Of a stretch of DNA of 64,000 bases, positions 9,175 through 18,092 are shown one piece after another. The translations under genes were made by a program, and so were the position numbers. Source of the stretch: Cyclobacteriaceae bacterium (GTDB taxonomy: Bacteria; Bacteroidota; Bacteroidia; Cytophagales; Cyclobacteriaceae); contig JANQEU010000061.1 of assembly GCA_028278225.1 (NCBI GenBank), positions 62,001-126,000 on the forward strand, read 5' to 3'. The first letter of the stretch is position 1; each line of letters starts with the position of its first letter. The notes under the pieces are model-generated. The model searched no databases. It worked only from the letters and a program-made list of their open reading frames with translations, and was not told the origin of the DNA.

Positions 9175-10818
9175 ATGATGAAAAAGAACCAATTATTGCT
9201 AATCGCCTTTCTCATTCTGTCCTTATTTTCCAGGGCGGACCGGTATCCCAAAAACCCTGATATCGACATTCGGCATTACCGATTTGAATTTGTACTATCA
9301 GATGAAAATGATATCATCAGGGGCAGGGCAACAATCACCGCATATTTCAAGGCGGATGGCATAAGTGAATTGCGCCTCGATCTGATCAAGAAAAGTGATT
9401 CGCTGGAAGAGAAGGGAATGGAAATCTCAAGTATCACAATGGGAGATCAGCCCCTGAGTTTTACTCATGATAAGGATGTTTTACTCATTGATCTGGGATC
9501 CTCTTCAGAAGCCAATGACGAAATCACTGTCTCAATTGAATACAAAGGAATTCCGGCTTCAGGACTGAAAATCGCTCCCAATAAGTACGGGGATCGCACG
9601 TTCTTCAGCGATAACTGGCCTAATCGTGCCCGGAATTGGCTGCCAACCGTCGACCATCCTTATGACAAGGCAACATCCGAGATGATCGTCACTGCTCCCG
9701 CGCGATATCAGGTCGTGTCAAATGGGTTGCTGATCGAACAAAGTAACCTGGATAATGGCATGAAGCGAACACACTGGAAACAATCCGTTCCCATTTCCTG
9801 TTGGTTATATGTCCTGGGAGTTGCTGAATTTGCAGTCCAATATGTGGATACCTTCGAGGGAAAATCAATTCAAACGTGGGTGTATAAGCAGGACCGTGAT
9901 GCCGGGTTTTACGATTTTGCCATCCCCACTAAACATACATTGCAGTTTTTCTCGGATTACGCAGGACCTTTTGTGTATGAAAAACTGGCTAACATCCAGT
10001 CCAATAGCGTCGGTGGGGGCATGGAAGCCGCATCCGCCATTCTTTATGGCGATAAATCAGTGACAGGTGAGCGATCCACCCGATGGAGAAATGTTATTAT
10101 TCATGAGGTTGCCCACCAATGGTTTGGGAATGCAGTTACCGAATATGACTGGGATGATGTTTGGCTGAGCGAAGGATTCGCTACCTATTTCACCTTGCTG
10201 TTCAGGGAACATGCTTATGGCAGGGAGGATTTCGTCTCAGGACTTAAATCTTCCCGGGACTGGATTTATAATTTTTACAAGGACAATAAAAACTATCGGA
10301 TCGTCCATGACAACCTGTCTGACATGAGCCAGGTAACGAGCGGTCAAACCTATCAGAAAGGCGCCTGGGTCCTCCATATGCTGAGAGACAGGGTAGATGA
10401 CGAGAAGTTCCGGGAAGGGATTCGCAATTACTACCAAAGGTTTGTGAACTCCAATGCCTCAACTGACGATTTCAAAAGGGAAATGGAAGCTTCTTCAGGG
10501 ATGGATCTTGACACTTTTTTCACGCAGTGGTTGTACCGGGGCGGTCACATCGTTCTCGATGGCTCGTGGCAGTTCAATGAAAAAAAGAAGGAGATCAATA
10601 TTACTTTAAAACAAATTCAGGATGATGGTTATCAATTTACATTCCCAATCGAGTTTGGAATATACGAGGACGGAAAGGAACTCCCAAAAATTGTCAGAAA
10701 GGAGGTTTCAACCGTTAAAACATCTCATCGCATTCCATTTGACTCCAGGCCATCGGCAATAGTCATCGACCCCAGAACCGTTCTGCTAGCGGAATGGACT
10801 TTTATAGAAAAAAATTAA
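9175..10818 (+). CDS. M1 family metalloaminopeptidase, secreted
   Basis: Zinc aminopeptidase of the M1 (gluzincin) family, exported by an N-terminal signal peptide. The order is signal, beta-rich N-domain (~25-220), then the catalytic domain with the exopeptidase motif GGMEAAS near residue 283, zinc motif HEVAH at 310-314 and third ligand Glu333 in WLSEGF. The exopeptidase motif is GGMEA instead of the classical GAMEN. At 547 residues it lacks the long C-terminal helical domain of PepN-type enzymes. The next gene, an M24 aminopeptidase, begins four bases after its stop, so the two are probably co-transcribed and act on extracellular peptides. Confidence 0.92.
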   Translation: MMKKNQLLLIAFLILSLFSRADRYPKNPDIDIRHYRFEFVLSDENDIIRGRATITAYFKADGISELRLDLIKKSDSLEEKGMEISSITMGDQPLSFTHDKDVLLIDLGSSSEANDEITVSIEYKGIPASGLKIAPNKYGDRTFFSDNWPNRARNWLPTVDHPYDKATSEMIVTAPARYQVVSNGLLIEQSNLDNGMKRTHWKQSVPISCWLYVLGVAEFAVQYVDTFEGKSIQTWVYKQDRDAGFYDFAIPTKHTLQFFSDYAGPFVYEKLANIQSNSVGGGMEAASAILYGDKSVTGERSTRWRNVIIHEVAHQWFGNAVTEYDWDDVWLSEGFATYFTLLFREHAYGREDFVSGLKSSRDWIYNFYKDNKNYRIVHDNLSDMSQVTSGQTYQKGAWVLHMLRDRVDDEKFREGIRNYYQRFVNSNASTDDFKREMEASSGMDLDTFFTQWLYRGGHIVLDGSWQFNEKKKEINITLKQIQDDGYQFTFPIEFGIYEDGKELPKIVRKEVSTVKTSHRIPFDSRPSAIVIDPRTVLLAEWTFIEKN

Positions 10819-10822
10819 CCCC

Positions 10823-12250
10823 ATGAAAAAATTAATCGCCTGCTCCACATTTTTTCTGGCCACACTGTTTATGGCAACCGCCCAGCAGCTTTATCAAACT
10901 GATTTTTCTCCTGAGGAATTCAAGTCGCGCAGGGATCGCATCTTTGATGAAATCGGTGACCAGGCAATCGCCCTGATCCAGGGCGCACCAAGTGTGCAAG
11001 GATTTTATGTCTTCAGACAAAGCAATACTTTTTACTATCTGTGTGGACTGGAGGTGCCTCACTCTTATCTGCTCTTAGACGGCAGAAACAGACAAACCAC
11101 TTTATATCTGCCTCATGAGGACACCGGAAGAGAACGGGGCGAAGGTGAACAATTATCCGCGGAGGACGCCGATCTGGTAAAAGAGCTTACAGGAGTAGAC
11201 AGGGTACTGGGGTATGAGTTAGTGGGTCGAAACTTTGTGTGGTCATACCTGATGAGGATGCCGGTCCCCGTTCTATACACCCCTCTCAGCCCTGCCGAGG
11301 GACAATTTCAAAGTCGTGATGAGATACTTGGAGGACTGGCAGGACAATATGCTGATCCGTGGGACAATCGCCCATCAAGAGAGGGGCATTTTGTTCAGCT
11401 GATTCGCGAGCGTTATCCCCAGTTTGAAATCCGGGATCTCTCACCCATCCTGGATAAGATGAGGATCATGAAAAGTGAGAAAGAGATTGAACTAATAAGA
11501 ATTGCCAGTGAACTGGCTGGAATCGGAATCATGGAGGCCATTAGATCAACCAAGCCCGGGGTAATGGAATACCAGTTGGATGCAGCTGCCAATTTTGTGT
11601 TTTCCAACAATGGTGCAAGAAGTGAAGGCTACAGGTCAATTACGGCAGGTGGTACCAACGCCTGGATGGGACACTATTTTCACAACTCTGATCCCGTGAA
11701 AGAAGGTGATTTGATACTGATGGATATTGCCCCGGATTATCGCTACTACTCTTCAGATGTGGCCAGGATGTGGCCCGTCAATGGCAAATATTCAAAGGAT
11801 CAAAGAGATCTTTATGGATTTATCATCGCTTATCGAAATACCCTGCTGAAGTACATACGCCCAGGTGTAACGGCCGACCAGGTGATGGAGGAAAGTGCCA
11901 GGGAAATGAGACCGGTATTTGAGAAGATCAGCTTTTCCAAAGAAATCTACAGGAAGGCTGCGGAAGGAGCTTTTTCATTCCGAGGCCATCTGTCTCATCC
12001 GGTCGGAATGGCTGTTCATGATGTTGGGATTTACAGAAATCAACCGCTTAAGCCGGGAATGGTATTTTCCATTGATCCAATGATCTGGGTACCGGAAGAA
12101 AAACTGTATATCAGGATGGAAGATGTAGTAGTCGTTACGAAAAAGGGTGTTGAGAATCTTTCAGATAATTTGCCGGCGGGAATGGATGAAATCGAAAGAC
12201 TGATGAAGGAAGAGGGGATCGTTCAGAAATTGCCGGCAGTATTTAAATAA
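10823..12250 (+). CDS. Xaa-Pro aminopeptidase (M24B family), exported
   Basis: Dinuclear metal aminopeptidase that releases an N-terminal residue before proline. A signal peptide (to about residue 20) is followed by an aminopeptidase P N-domain (~30-200) and the pita-bread catalytic domain. Visible metal-ligand regions are DIAPDYRYYSSDVAR (two Asp), GHLSHPVGMAVHDVG (His), FSIDP and IRMED (Glu). In typical enzymes the FSIDP position is a Glu (TVEPG); here it is Asp, a conservative change. It lies four bases after the M1 gene. Together they could degrade proline-containing peptides outside the cytoplasm. Confidence 0.92.
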   Translation: MKKLIACSTFFLATLFMATAQQLYQTDFSPEEFKSRRDRIFDEIGDQAIALIQGAPSVQGFYVFRQSNTFYYLCGLEVPHSYLLLDGRNRQTTLYLPHEDTGRERGEGEQLSAEDADLVKELTGVDRVLGYELVGRNFVWSYLMRMPVPVLYTPLSPAEGQFQSRDEILGGLAGQYADPWDNRPSREGHFVQLIRERYPQFEIRDLSPILDKMRIMKSEKEIELIRIASELAGIGIMEAIRSTKPGVMEYQLDAAANFVFSNNGARSEGYRSITAGGTNAWMGHYFHNSDPVKEGDLILMDIAPDYRYYSSDVARMWPVNGKYSKDQRDLYGFIIAYRNTLLKYIRPGVTADQVMEESAREMRPVFEKISFSKEIYRKAAEGAFSFRGHLSHPVGMAVHDVGIYRNQPLKPGMVFSIDPMIWVPEEKLYIRMEDVVVVTKKGVENLSDNLPAGMDEIERLMKEEGIVQKLPAVFK

Positions 12251-12270
12251 CCAAAAAACTTAACTGTCAA

Positions 12271-12723
12271 ATGAAATTCACCTGTTCAGTCGACATCGAC
12301 CTTCCCAGAAACCGCGTGGTAGAACTCTGGGAAAATGACGAAAACTTAAAGGAGTGGCAAGATGGATTCATTAGCTATGAGCATCAAAGCGGAGATCCCG
12401 GAAAGCCGGGCGCCCAGTCAAAGTTCCTGTACAAAATGGGTAAAAAAGGACAAATGGAATTGCTGGAAACCATTGAGGTCAACGATCTTCCCGAAGAGTT
12501 TACAGCCAGGTATGAAGCTGCCAGTATGGTCAATACAATGAAAAACCATTTCATTGAGCTGGATGAAAACAAAACCCGCTGGGAAACTCACATCGATTAC
12601 ATCGAATTCCGTGGTTTTGCCATCAGACTTATGGCCAGACTGATGCCGGGCGTGTTCAAAAAGCAGGTGCAGAAATGGCTGAACCAGTTTAAAGCATTCG
12701 CCGAAAACGCGACTGCCGGATGA
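12271..12723 (+). CDS. SRPBCC (START/Bet v1-like) family protein
   Basis: Small cytoplasmic protein of 150 residues with the SRPBCC pattern: a first strand MKFTCSVDIDLPRNRVVELW leading into WENDENLKEWQDGF, and a long C-terminal helix VFKKQVQKWLNQFKAFAE that closes the ligand pocket. Members bind or transform hydrophobic ligands; the ligand here is not known. It follows the M24 gene by 20 bases and its stop overlaps the start of the next gene (ATGA at 12720-12723), so all four genes from 9175 likely form one operon. Confidence 0.82.
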   Translation: MKFTCSVDIDLPRNRVVELWENDENLKEWQDGFISYEHQSGDPGKPGAQSKFLYKMGKKGQMELLETIEVNDLPEEFTARYEAASMVNTMKNHFIELDENKTRWETHIDYIEFRGFAIRLMARLMPGVFKKQVQKWLNQFKAFAENATAG

Positions 12724-13295
12724 GACCTGTGTTTGCATTTTATCCCCGATTTAAGCTACTGGATCCTGCGCGTTTGGTTGTCCTAATCTTATGCTTAGGG
12801 CAGTTACCTGGCCTCGGGCAAAGTTTTGCCCAAAAGGATACGACAAACACCAAATTGATGAAGGCAGCCAGAGAGATCATGACAGGCGCACGTTATTGCG
12901 CTTTGATCACTTTGGATGACGAAGGTCTCCCCAGGGCAAGAACGATGGATCCGTTTGCACCGGATGAAGACTTCACGATCTGGTTTGGCACAAACTCTAA
13001 AAGCAGGAAGGTCGACCAGATACGGAGAGAGCCTCGCGTCACGATCTATTACTTTGATGCCGGTATTAGCGGATATGTGGTGATCCGTGGTATTGCCGAA
13101 TTGGTCAATGATCTGAAGCGCAAGGAAGTATATTGGAAAGATGAATGGGGAGCATTTTATCCCAACTATCCGGATAATTATTTGTTAATAAAAGTATTAC
13201 CGGTGTGGATGGAGGTTATCAGTACTCAACATGGCATTTTTGGAGACTCCATTACCTGGGAGCCGCCTGTTATTAAGTTTAAGAACAACAACTAG
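12720..13295 (+). CDS. Pyridoxamine 5'-phosphate oxidase-like (PPOX, split-barrel FMN) protein
   Basis: A flavin-binding split-barrel protein. Residues ~45-165 match the PPOX/general stress protein 26 type: a helix LMKAAREIMTGARYCALITL, then strands with MDPFAPDEDFTIWFGT and the RREPRVTIYYFD segment. The N-terminus is extended by a hydrophobic stretch (about residues 15-38) that may be an export signal or anchor, which is unusual for this family. It overlaps the SRPBCC gene by four bases. Its stop lies inside an 18-bp tandem duplication (13277-13312), so the last residues come from the first copy. Substrate is unknown. Confidence 0.78.
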   Translation: MRPVFAFYPRFKLLDPARLVVLILCLGQLPGLGQSFAQKDTTNTKLMKAAREIMTGARYCALITLDDEGLPRARTMDPFAPDEDFTIWFGTNSKSRKVDQIRREPRVTIYYFDAGISGYVVIRGIAELVNDLKRKEVYWKDEWGAFYPNYPDNYLLIKVLPVWMEVISTQHGIFGDSITWEPPVIKFKNNN

Positions 13296-13315
13296 TTTAA
13301 GAACAACAACTAGTT
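13277..13315 (+). repeat. 18-bp tandem duplication over a stop codon
   Basis: The unit GTTTAAGAACAACAACTA occurs twice head to tail at 13277-13294 and 13295-13312, followed by GTT. The stop of the preceding gene (TAG, 13293-13295) spans the junction. It looks like a recent slippage duplication, with no effect on the protein length. Confidence 0.85.
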
Positions 13316-13347
13316 CGTATATTTATATTTAAAATGTAACGGTTAAT

Positions 13348-14409
13348 ATGTTTACAAAGAAAAGATACTCTGCAAAGGACATGATGCTTTGGACGAGGAA
13401 GGAAACCTTTCTGTTCTTCATTATCTCCCTCATTCCAACAGTATTGTACGCTGTTTTCGACCTGGTTTGGTTGCAACTGCCCTGGCTGCCCATCGCGCTT
13501 ATTGGTACTGCCGTTGCATTTTTGATCGGATTTCGAAACAACGTCACCTACGACCGCATCTGGGAGGCGCGTAAGATCTGGGGTGGAATTGTAAACGTGT
13601 CCAGGACCTGGACCATGATGGTCAAAGACATGCTCACCAACGAACATGCAAAAGAGCCGGCGTCTCAGGATGAACTTAAGTCGTTTATAAAAATGCTTGT
13701 TCACCGTCATATCGCGTGGTTGACTGCTTTGCGTCATGCTATGCGGCAAAGCCGGAGTTGGGAGGAGTTTCTGGATCACCGGACCAACCGGGAATGGGCT
13801 GATATGATGCATATCCCGGAGCGGGAAAGTACGTTGGAAGACGATTTGAAGCCTTTGCTATCCGGGGAAGAGCATCAATATGTCCTGAGTAAAACCAACA
13901 AAGCTGCGGCAATCCTTTCATTGCAATCCAAACAACTCAGGTCGTTGAAGGAGAGAGGGATGATCTGGGAATTTTCGTTCCTGGAACTGGAAGGCATACT
14001 GAAAGAGCTGTTCGATCTCCAGGGCAGATCGGAGCGTATCAAGAATTTCCCGTACCCTCGTCAGTATGCTACCCTGAATAATTCGTTCCTATGGATATTT
14101 CTGCTGATGTTACCATTTGGAGTGATCCCGGAGTTTGCAGGAATCGGTGAAAAACTTGTTGCAGGTTCGCCTGTCATCGGATCTTTTTTTACCTGGATTG
14201 CCATTCCATTCAATGTGATCGTTTCCTGGGTTTTCCATACAATGGAAAGGATCGGACGAGTGGGTGAAAATCCTTTCGAGGGCTCGGCTAACGACATACC
14301 GATATCCACGATGGCACGGGCCATTGAAATTGACCTCAGGGAAATGATAGATGAGGACAAGGAAAGTATTCCTGGACCGGTTCCGATGGTCTACGGCGTG
14401 CAGATGTAG
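13348..14409 (+). CDS. Bestrophin-family ion channel
   Basis: Membrane protein of 353 residues from the bestrophin/UPF0187 family, bacterial homologues of which form pentameric ion channels. The signature RNNVTYDRIWEARKIWGGIV lies near residues 55-75, after the first two hydrophobic helices. A long cytoplasmic helical part follows, then a second pair of membrane helices (~245-300) and a C-terminal segment with NPFEGSANDIPISTMARAIE, matching the conserved acidic cluster region. It starts 52 bases after the PPOX gene and is followed by the tandem-repeat region. Ion selectivity cannot be predicted from the sequence. Confidence 0.9.
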   Translation: MFTKKRYSAKDMMLWTRKETFLFFIISLIPTVLYAVFDLVWLQLPWLPIALIGTAVAFLIGFRNNVTYDRIWEARKIWGGIVNVSRTWTMMVKDMLTNEHAKEPASQDELKSFIKMLVHRHIAWLTALRHAMRQSRSWEEFLDHRTNREWADMMHIPERESTLEDDLKPLLSGEEHQYVLSKTNKAAAILSLQSKQLRSLKERGMIWEFSFLELEGILKELFDLQGRSERIKNFPYPRQYATLNNSFLWIFLLMLPFGVIPEFAGIGEKLVAGSPVIGSFFTWIAIPFNVIVSWVFHTMERIGRVGENPFEGSANDIPISTMARAIEIDLREMIDEDKESIPGPVPMVYGVQM

Positions 14410-14439
14410 CGGTCGTTTTGATTTCATGGTCATCACCAG

Positions 14440-14838
14440 CGATAGGAAGTGTTCCACAGGAGATATCTATTCAATAATTACACTTCTTAATGTTGTGAAT
14501 AGATTTCTCTGGTCGAGCACCTCACTGCGGTCGAAATGACATTGTAATCAGTCATATCGACGATAGGAGATATCTATTCATCTTCTTTGACCTGAATAGA
14601 TTTCTTCTGGGCGAGCACCTCACTGCGGTCGAAATGACATTGTAATCAGTCATATCGACGATAGGAGATATCTATTCATCTTCTTTGACCTGAATAGATT
14701 TCTCTGGTCAGCACCTCACTGCGGTCGAAATGACATTGTAATCAGTCATATCGACGATAGGAGATATCTATTCATCTTCTTTGACCTGAATGGATTTCTC
14801 TGGTCGAACACTTCCCCACGGTTGAAATGACTTTGTAG
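14440..14838. repeat. Tandem array of a ~97-bp unit (about 3.5-4 copies)
   Basis: The unit begins GAATAGATTTCTCTGG and includes CACCTCACTGCGGTCGAAA, TGACATTGTAATCAGTCATA, TCGACGATAGGAGATATC and TATTCATCTTCTTTGACCT. Unit starts lie at 14497, 14594, 14692 and 14788, a period of 96-98 bp. The central two units are almost identical, while the first and last are diverged at the outer ends. The array fills the 497-base gap between the bestrophin gene and namZ; I see no gene in that gap (14410-14906). The unit contains GAATAGATTTCTC and GGAGATATCTATTC, which can pair as an imperfect stem. Similar 'GAGAAATC ... TCATTTCGACCGCAG' sequences are familiar as dispersed repeats in Bacteroidota, but I cannot search here. 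Confidence 0.88.
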
Positions 14839-14906
14839 GAGTGTATTTCATATGAGCAAATCTTTATCTAAGTTACGGACGGAATATTTTAATTGATGAC
14901 CCGACC

Positions 14907-16097
14907 ATGAATCAAGTAACAACCGGACTTAACAATCTCAGGAATTCTGCCGACCTCCAGCAAAAATTCACAGGCCGGATCGGCTACCTGTGTAACAGTG
15001 CCTCCGTAGACACGGACCTGGATCATGGGATCAAGATCCTGAAAGCCATCTTCGGATCCCGGTTTAGCAAAGCCTTCTCCCCTCAGCATGGACTATTCGC
15101 GGATGTCCAGGACGACATGCTGGAGTCCCCGCATGTTGACATCCCTTTTTATGATATCAGGGTGTACAGTCTTTATGCTGAAACACGTTTCCCAAAGCAG
15201 GAATGGCTGGAAGATCTGGATCACCTGATCATCGACCTGCAGGATGTGGGTGTGAGGATATACACCTACATCTACACAGCAGCTCTTGCGATGACAGAAT
15301 GTGCGAAAGCCGGTGTGAAAGTGACCATCCTGGACCGCCCCAATCCTGTTGGGGGAGAAAAAACGGAAGGGAACGTCCTGGAAAAAGACTATAGTTCCTT
15401 CGTAGGGATGTACGAAATACCCATGCGGCATGGATTGACGACCGGCGAATTTTGCCGGTTTATCCATAAACACTTCAGTGTGGACTGTGATCTTGAGGTC
15501 ATCCCGCTGCAAAATTGGAAACGTTCCATGTATTTCAGGGAAACAGGTCTTCCCTGGGTGATGACCTCCCCCAATTTCCCGTCTATGGACACGGCCCTGG
15601 TTTATCCCGGGAACGTCCTGCTCGAAGGAACAAACCTGTCGGAAGGCAGGGGGACGGTTAAGCCATTTGAATTATTTGGCCACCCCGATATTGATCCCCT
15701 TCCACTTTGCGGGAAGCTTGAAAAAACCCTGAGTAACCTGGGTTTAACCGGATTCGCTTTGAGACCACTGGTATTTAAACCAACATTTCATAAATATCAG
15801 GACCAGGTATGTGGCGGATTTCAGCTTCATGTGACTGATCCACGTGTATTTCAGTCCTGGCGAACAGCCCAGGTGCTGATCAAAGAAATACGTAACAACC
15901 TCGGGGACGCATTTCAATGGAAATCTCCGCCCTACGAATATGAATATGAAAAGCTTCCTATTGATATTCTAAATGGTACTGACAAGGTGAGGAAGTGGAT
16001 AGAAAATAATGGTTCTTATGATCAGTTGCTCCAATTGGAAAACGAGCACCTGGATGAATACATGCAAAAAAGAGACAACATCCTGATCTACCCATGA
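14907..16097 (+). CDS. namZ: Exo-beta-N-acetylmuramidase NamZ-like (DUF1343)
   Basis: Member of the DUF1343/YbbC family, shown in other bacteria to be exo-N-acetylmuramidases that release MurNAc from peptidoglycan fragments. Visible family segments are FSPQHGLFADVQDDM, the LIIDLQDVGVRIYTYIYT stretch, VTILDRPNPVGG, MRHGLTTGEF and LPWVMTSPNFPS. The length of 396 residues covers the whole family domain. No signal peptide is seen: the protein begins with a polar segment and the catalytic fold starts by residue ~25, whereas many characterised members are exported. It may therefore work on recycled muropeptides in the cytoplasm, or the export start is missed; both are inference. Confidence 0.88.
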   Translation: MNQVTTGLNNLRNSADLQQKFTGRIGYLCNSASVDTDLDHGIKILKAIFGSRFSKAFSPQHGLFADVQDDMLESPHVDIPFYDIRVYSLYAETRFPKQEWLEDLDHLIIDLQDVGVRIYTYIYTAALAMTECAKAGVKVTILDRPNPVGGEKTEGNVLEKDYSSFVGMYEIPMRHGLTTGEFCRFIHKHFSVDCDLEVIPLQNWKRSMYFRETGLPWVMTSPNFPSMDTALVYPGNVLLEGTNLSEGRGTVKPFELFGHPDIDPLPLCGKLEKTLSNLGLTGFALRPLVFKPTFHKYQDQVCGGFQLHVTDPRVFQSWRTAQVLIKEIRNNLGDAFQWKSPPYEYEYEKLPIDILNGTDKVRKWIENNGSYDQLLQLENEHLDEYMQKRDNILIYP

Positions 16098-16150
16098 AAA
16101 AGATTCCCTGTACAATATGGTTTTGGCAGGTACAGAAAAAAGACTAAGCC

Positions 16151-16606
16151 ATGAAAAACAAATTATTGACCTTATTCCTGTTCCTTTCCTTTGGACTTTT
16201 TGCCCAGCAAAACATGAGTACTCTGAATGAGCTTGAATGGATCCTTGGTGATTGGCAACGGCAGAATAGCAAACCGGGAGAAACACATCATGAAAAATGG
16301 TGGAAAATATCAGATCAACAATTTCAGGGTATTGGCGTAGTATTGGCCGGTTTGGATACGGTTTTTGTTGAAAAACTAGGTATCATGATCCGGGAAGGAA
16401 ATGTCTATTACATTGCAGATGTACCGGAAAATCCCGGACCCGTATATTTTAAGTTTACCAGCTGGGAAACAAATTCATTCGTTAGTGAGAATCCCGAACA
16501 CGATGCCCCCAAGAAGATCGCCTATTATCTGGAGGGCAATATAATGACCGCAGAGGTTTCATGGGATGACGGCGGATTTGATGCGGTTTTTAAGAAATTG
16601 GAGTAA
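16151..16606 (+). CDS. Exported DUF6265-like protein
   Basis: A 151-residue protein with a clear signal peptide (LLTLFLFLSFGLFAQ, cleavage expected near residue 19). The mature part reads as a lipocalin-like beta barrel: WILGDWQRQ, HEKWWKISDQQFQGIG, then EKLGIMIREGNVYYIADV. This WxLGxW...E.W start is typical of the DUF6265 family, whose function is unknown. It starts 53 bases after namZ on the same strand and is followed by a lipoprotein gene, so these small envelope proteins may be co-expressed. Confidence 0.68.
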   Translation: MKNKLLTLFLFLSFGLFAQQNMSTLNELEWILGDWQRQNSKPGETHHEKWWKISDQQFQGIGVVLAGLDTVFVEKLGIMIREGNVYYIADVPENPGPVYFKFTSWETNSFVSENPEHDAPKKIAYYLEGNIMTAEVSWDDGGFDAVFKKLE

Positions 16607-16643
16607 TTTATCATTGAAAATTTCCATCATAAACACAGATGAA

Positions 16644-17189
16644 ATGAGGATATTCTTCGCTTCGATTTTAGCTTGTGGTTTTATACTCATAAGTTGCATC
16701 ACTCCGGAAAAGAAAAGTAATATGGAAACCCTGCACTTTACAATTCAAATCAATGCACAACCCGAGGTAGTCTATCAGGCCTTAATTGATCCGGATCATT
16801 TTCAGGAATGGACCTCTGCTTTTAGCCCAACTTCACATTTTAAAGGCACCTGGGAGAAAGGCACCACCATGCATTTCCTGGCAGAAGATGAAAATGGAAA
16901 CATGGCCGGTATGATCAGTAGAATTAAAGAGAACATTCCCAATGAGTTCATCAGCATTGAGCACTATGGCTGGATCCAAAACGGTGAAGAGATTACGGAA
17001 GGTAAAGATGTGGAAGCCATGAAAGGAGCTTTGGAGAACTACACCATTACTCAAAATGGAGATCAAACTGAGCTCAAAGTAGATTCAGATACTTTTCCCG
17101 AATTGAAAGACTATTTTCTTGACGCATGGCCAAAGGCCCTGGAAAAGCTGAAAAACATATGTGAAGGGCAAAGCAACAACGACAAATAA
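16644..17189 (+). CDS. SRPBCC-family lipoprotein
   Basis: The protein starts with a lipoprotein signal: MRIFFASILACGFILISC, with Cys as the lipidation site. The rest (~30-180) is an SRPBCC/AHSA1-like fold: HFTIQINAQPEVVYQALIDP, FQEWTSAFSP and a C-terminal helix YFLDAWPKALEKLKNIC. An in-frame ATG at 16566 would place the signal 27 residues inside the protein and overlap the previous gene, so ATG 16644 is preferred. Most SRPBCC proteins are cytoplasmic; a lipidated version would sit on the periplasmic face of a membrane. Ligand unknown. Confidence 0.75.
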   Translation: MRIFFASILACGFILISCITPEKKSNMETLHFTIQINAQPEVVYQALIDPDHFQEWTSAFSPTSHFKGTWEKGTTMHFLAEDENGNMAGMISRIKENIPNEFISIEHYGWIQNGEEITEGKDVEAMKGALENYTITQNGDQTELKVDSDTFPELKDYFLDAWPKALEKLKNICEGQSNNDK

Positions 17190-17315
17190 AGACTATCTCT
17201 TACATTACTGTCAAATCAGAGTCTTCAGGGTTTTGATTGGTTCAAAAAATAGCAGCCATATGCAACCGATCCTCTAAAGCCAACATCATGAAGTCAACCA
17301 ATTGTAAAAGTCTTA

Positions 17316-18002
17316 ATGCAAACACGTAAACAAATAGCCCGGTTGGCAGGGTTGATTTATCTGATTGTTGTGTTGACAGGAATCTTCGGCCTGATGTACG
17401 TCCCCTCGCAGGTCATTAGATGGGATGATGCGGCAGCCACGGTTAACAATATTATTGCCTCCGGATTGCTCTACCGGCTGGGCATCGCAAGCGAACTGGT
17501 ATCTTATTTATTCTTTTTGATTCTCCCATTGGTGCTTTACAGGCTCCTCAAGGAAGTCGACAATACACACGCAACCGCCATGGTTATCCTCGTTGTGGTA
17601 GGAGTCCCCATTTCCTTTGCCAGCGTTTTTTACAAATTTGACGTGCTATCCCTGCTGAGTGGAGCCGGCTACCTGAAAGCATTCGAAGAGGACCAGATAC
17701 ATGCTCAGGTTATGTTATCGCTGGAATCTTACAGCAACGGGATCCTGGTAGCGCAGATCTTCTGGGCGCTCTGGCTGTTTCCGTTCGGTTATCTGGTCTA
17801 CAAATCGGGTTTCCTGCCAAAGGTATTAGGCATATTCCTGATGGTGGGATGCTGCGGTTACCTTCTCGATTTCTTTGGCCAGGCCTTAATTCCAAATTAC
17901 AGTCAACTCAGAATATCCTTCTACCTGACATTGCCCGCCAGTGTCGGTGAGATCGGAAGTTGCCTGTGGTTGCTGATAATGGGTGCAAAAGATAACGCCT
18001 GA
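17316..18002 (+). CDS. DUF4386 membrane protein
   Basis: A 228-residue protein with about six membrane helices. It starts QTRKQIARLAGLIYLIVVLT, the typical opening of the DUF4386 family (short basic start, then the first helix), and has the RLLKEVDNTHATAMVILVVV pattern between helices. The family is common in Bacteroidota and has no established function. A second, more distant DUF4386 gene lies at 33947. There is no obvious operon partner: the upstream gap is 126 bases and the next gene encodes a DUF885 lipoprotein. Confidence 0.82.
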   Translation: MQTRKQIARLAGLIYLIVVLTGIFGLMYVPSQVIRWDDAAATVNNIIASGLLYRLGIASELVSYLFFLILPLVLYRLLKEVDNTHATAMVILVVVGVPISFASVFYKFDVLSLLSGAGYLKAFEEDQIHAQVMLSLESYSNGILVAQIFWALWLFPFGYLVYKSGFLPKVLGIFLMVGCCGYLLDFFGQALIPNYSQLRISFYLTLPASVGEIGSCLWLLIMGAKDNA

Positions 18003-18092
18003 TTTTTATGATGTTTATTTTCCATTAATCAATCAGTACTTCAGGTATTCGTGCTGAATTCCTATCTTGGTAAACACAATAAAACTTTCAAG

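Noticed and set aside
14440-14838. 97-bp repeat as a CRISPR or a coding repeat
   Set aside because: Units abut without spacers, and all frames have stops.
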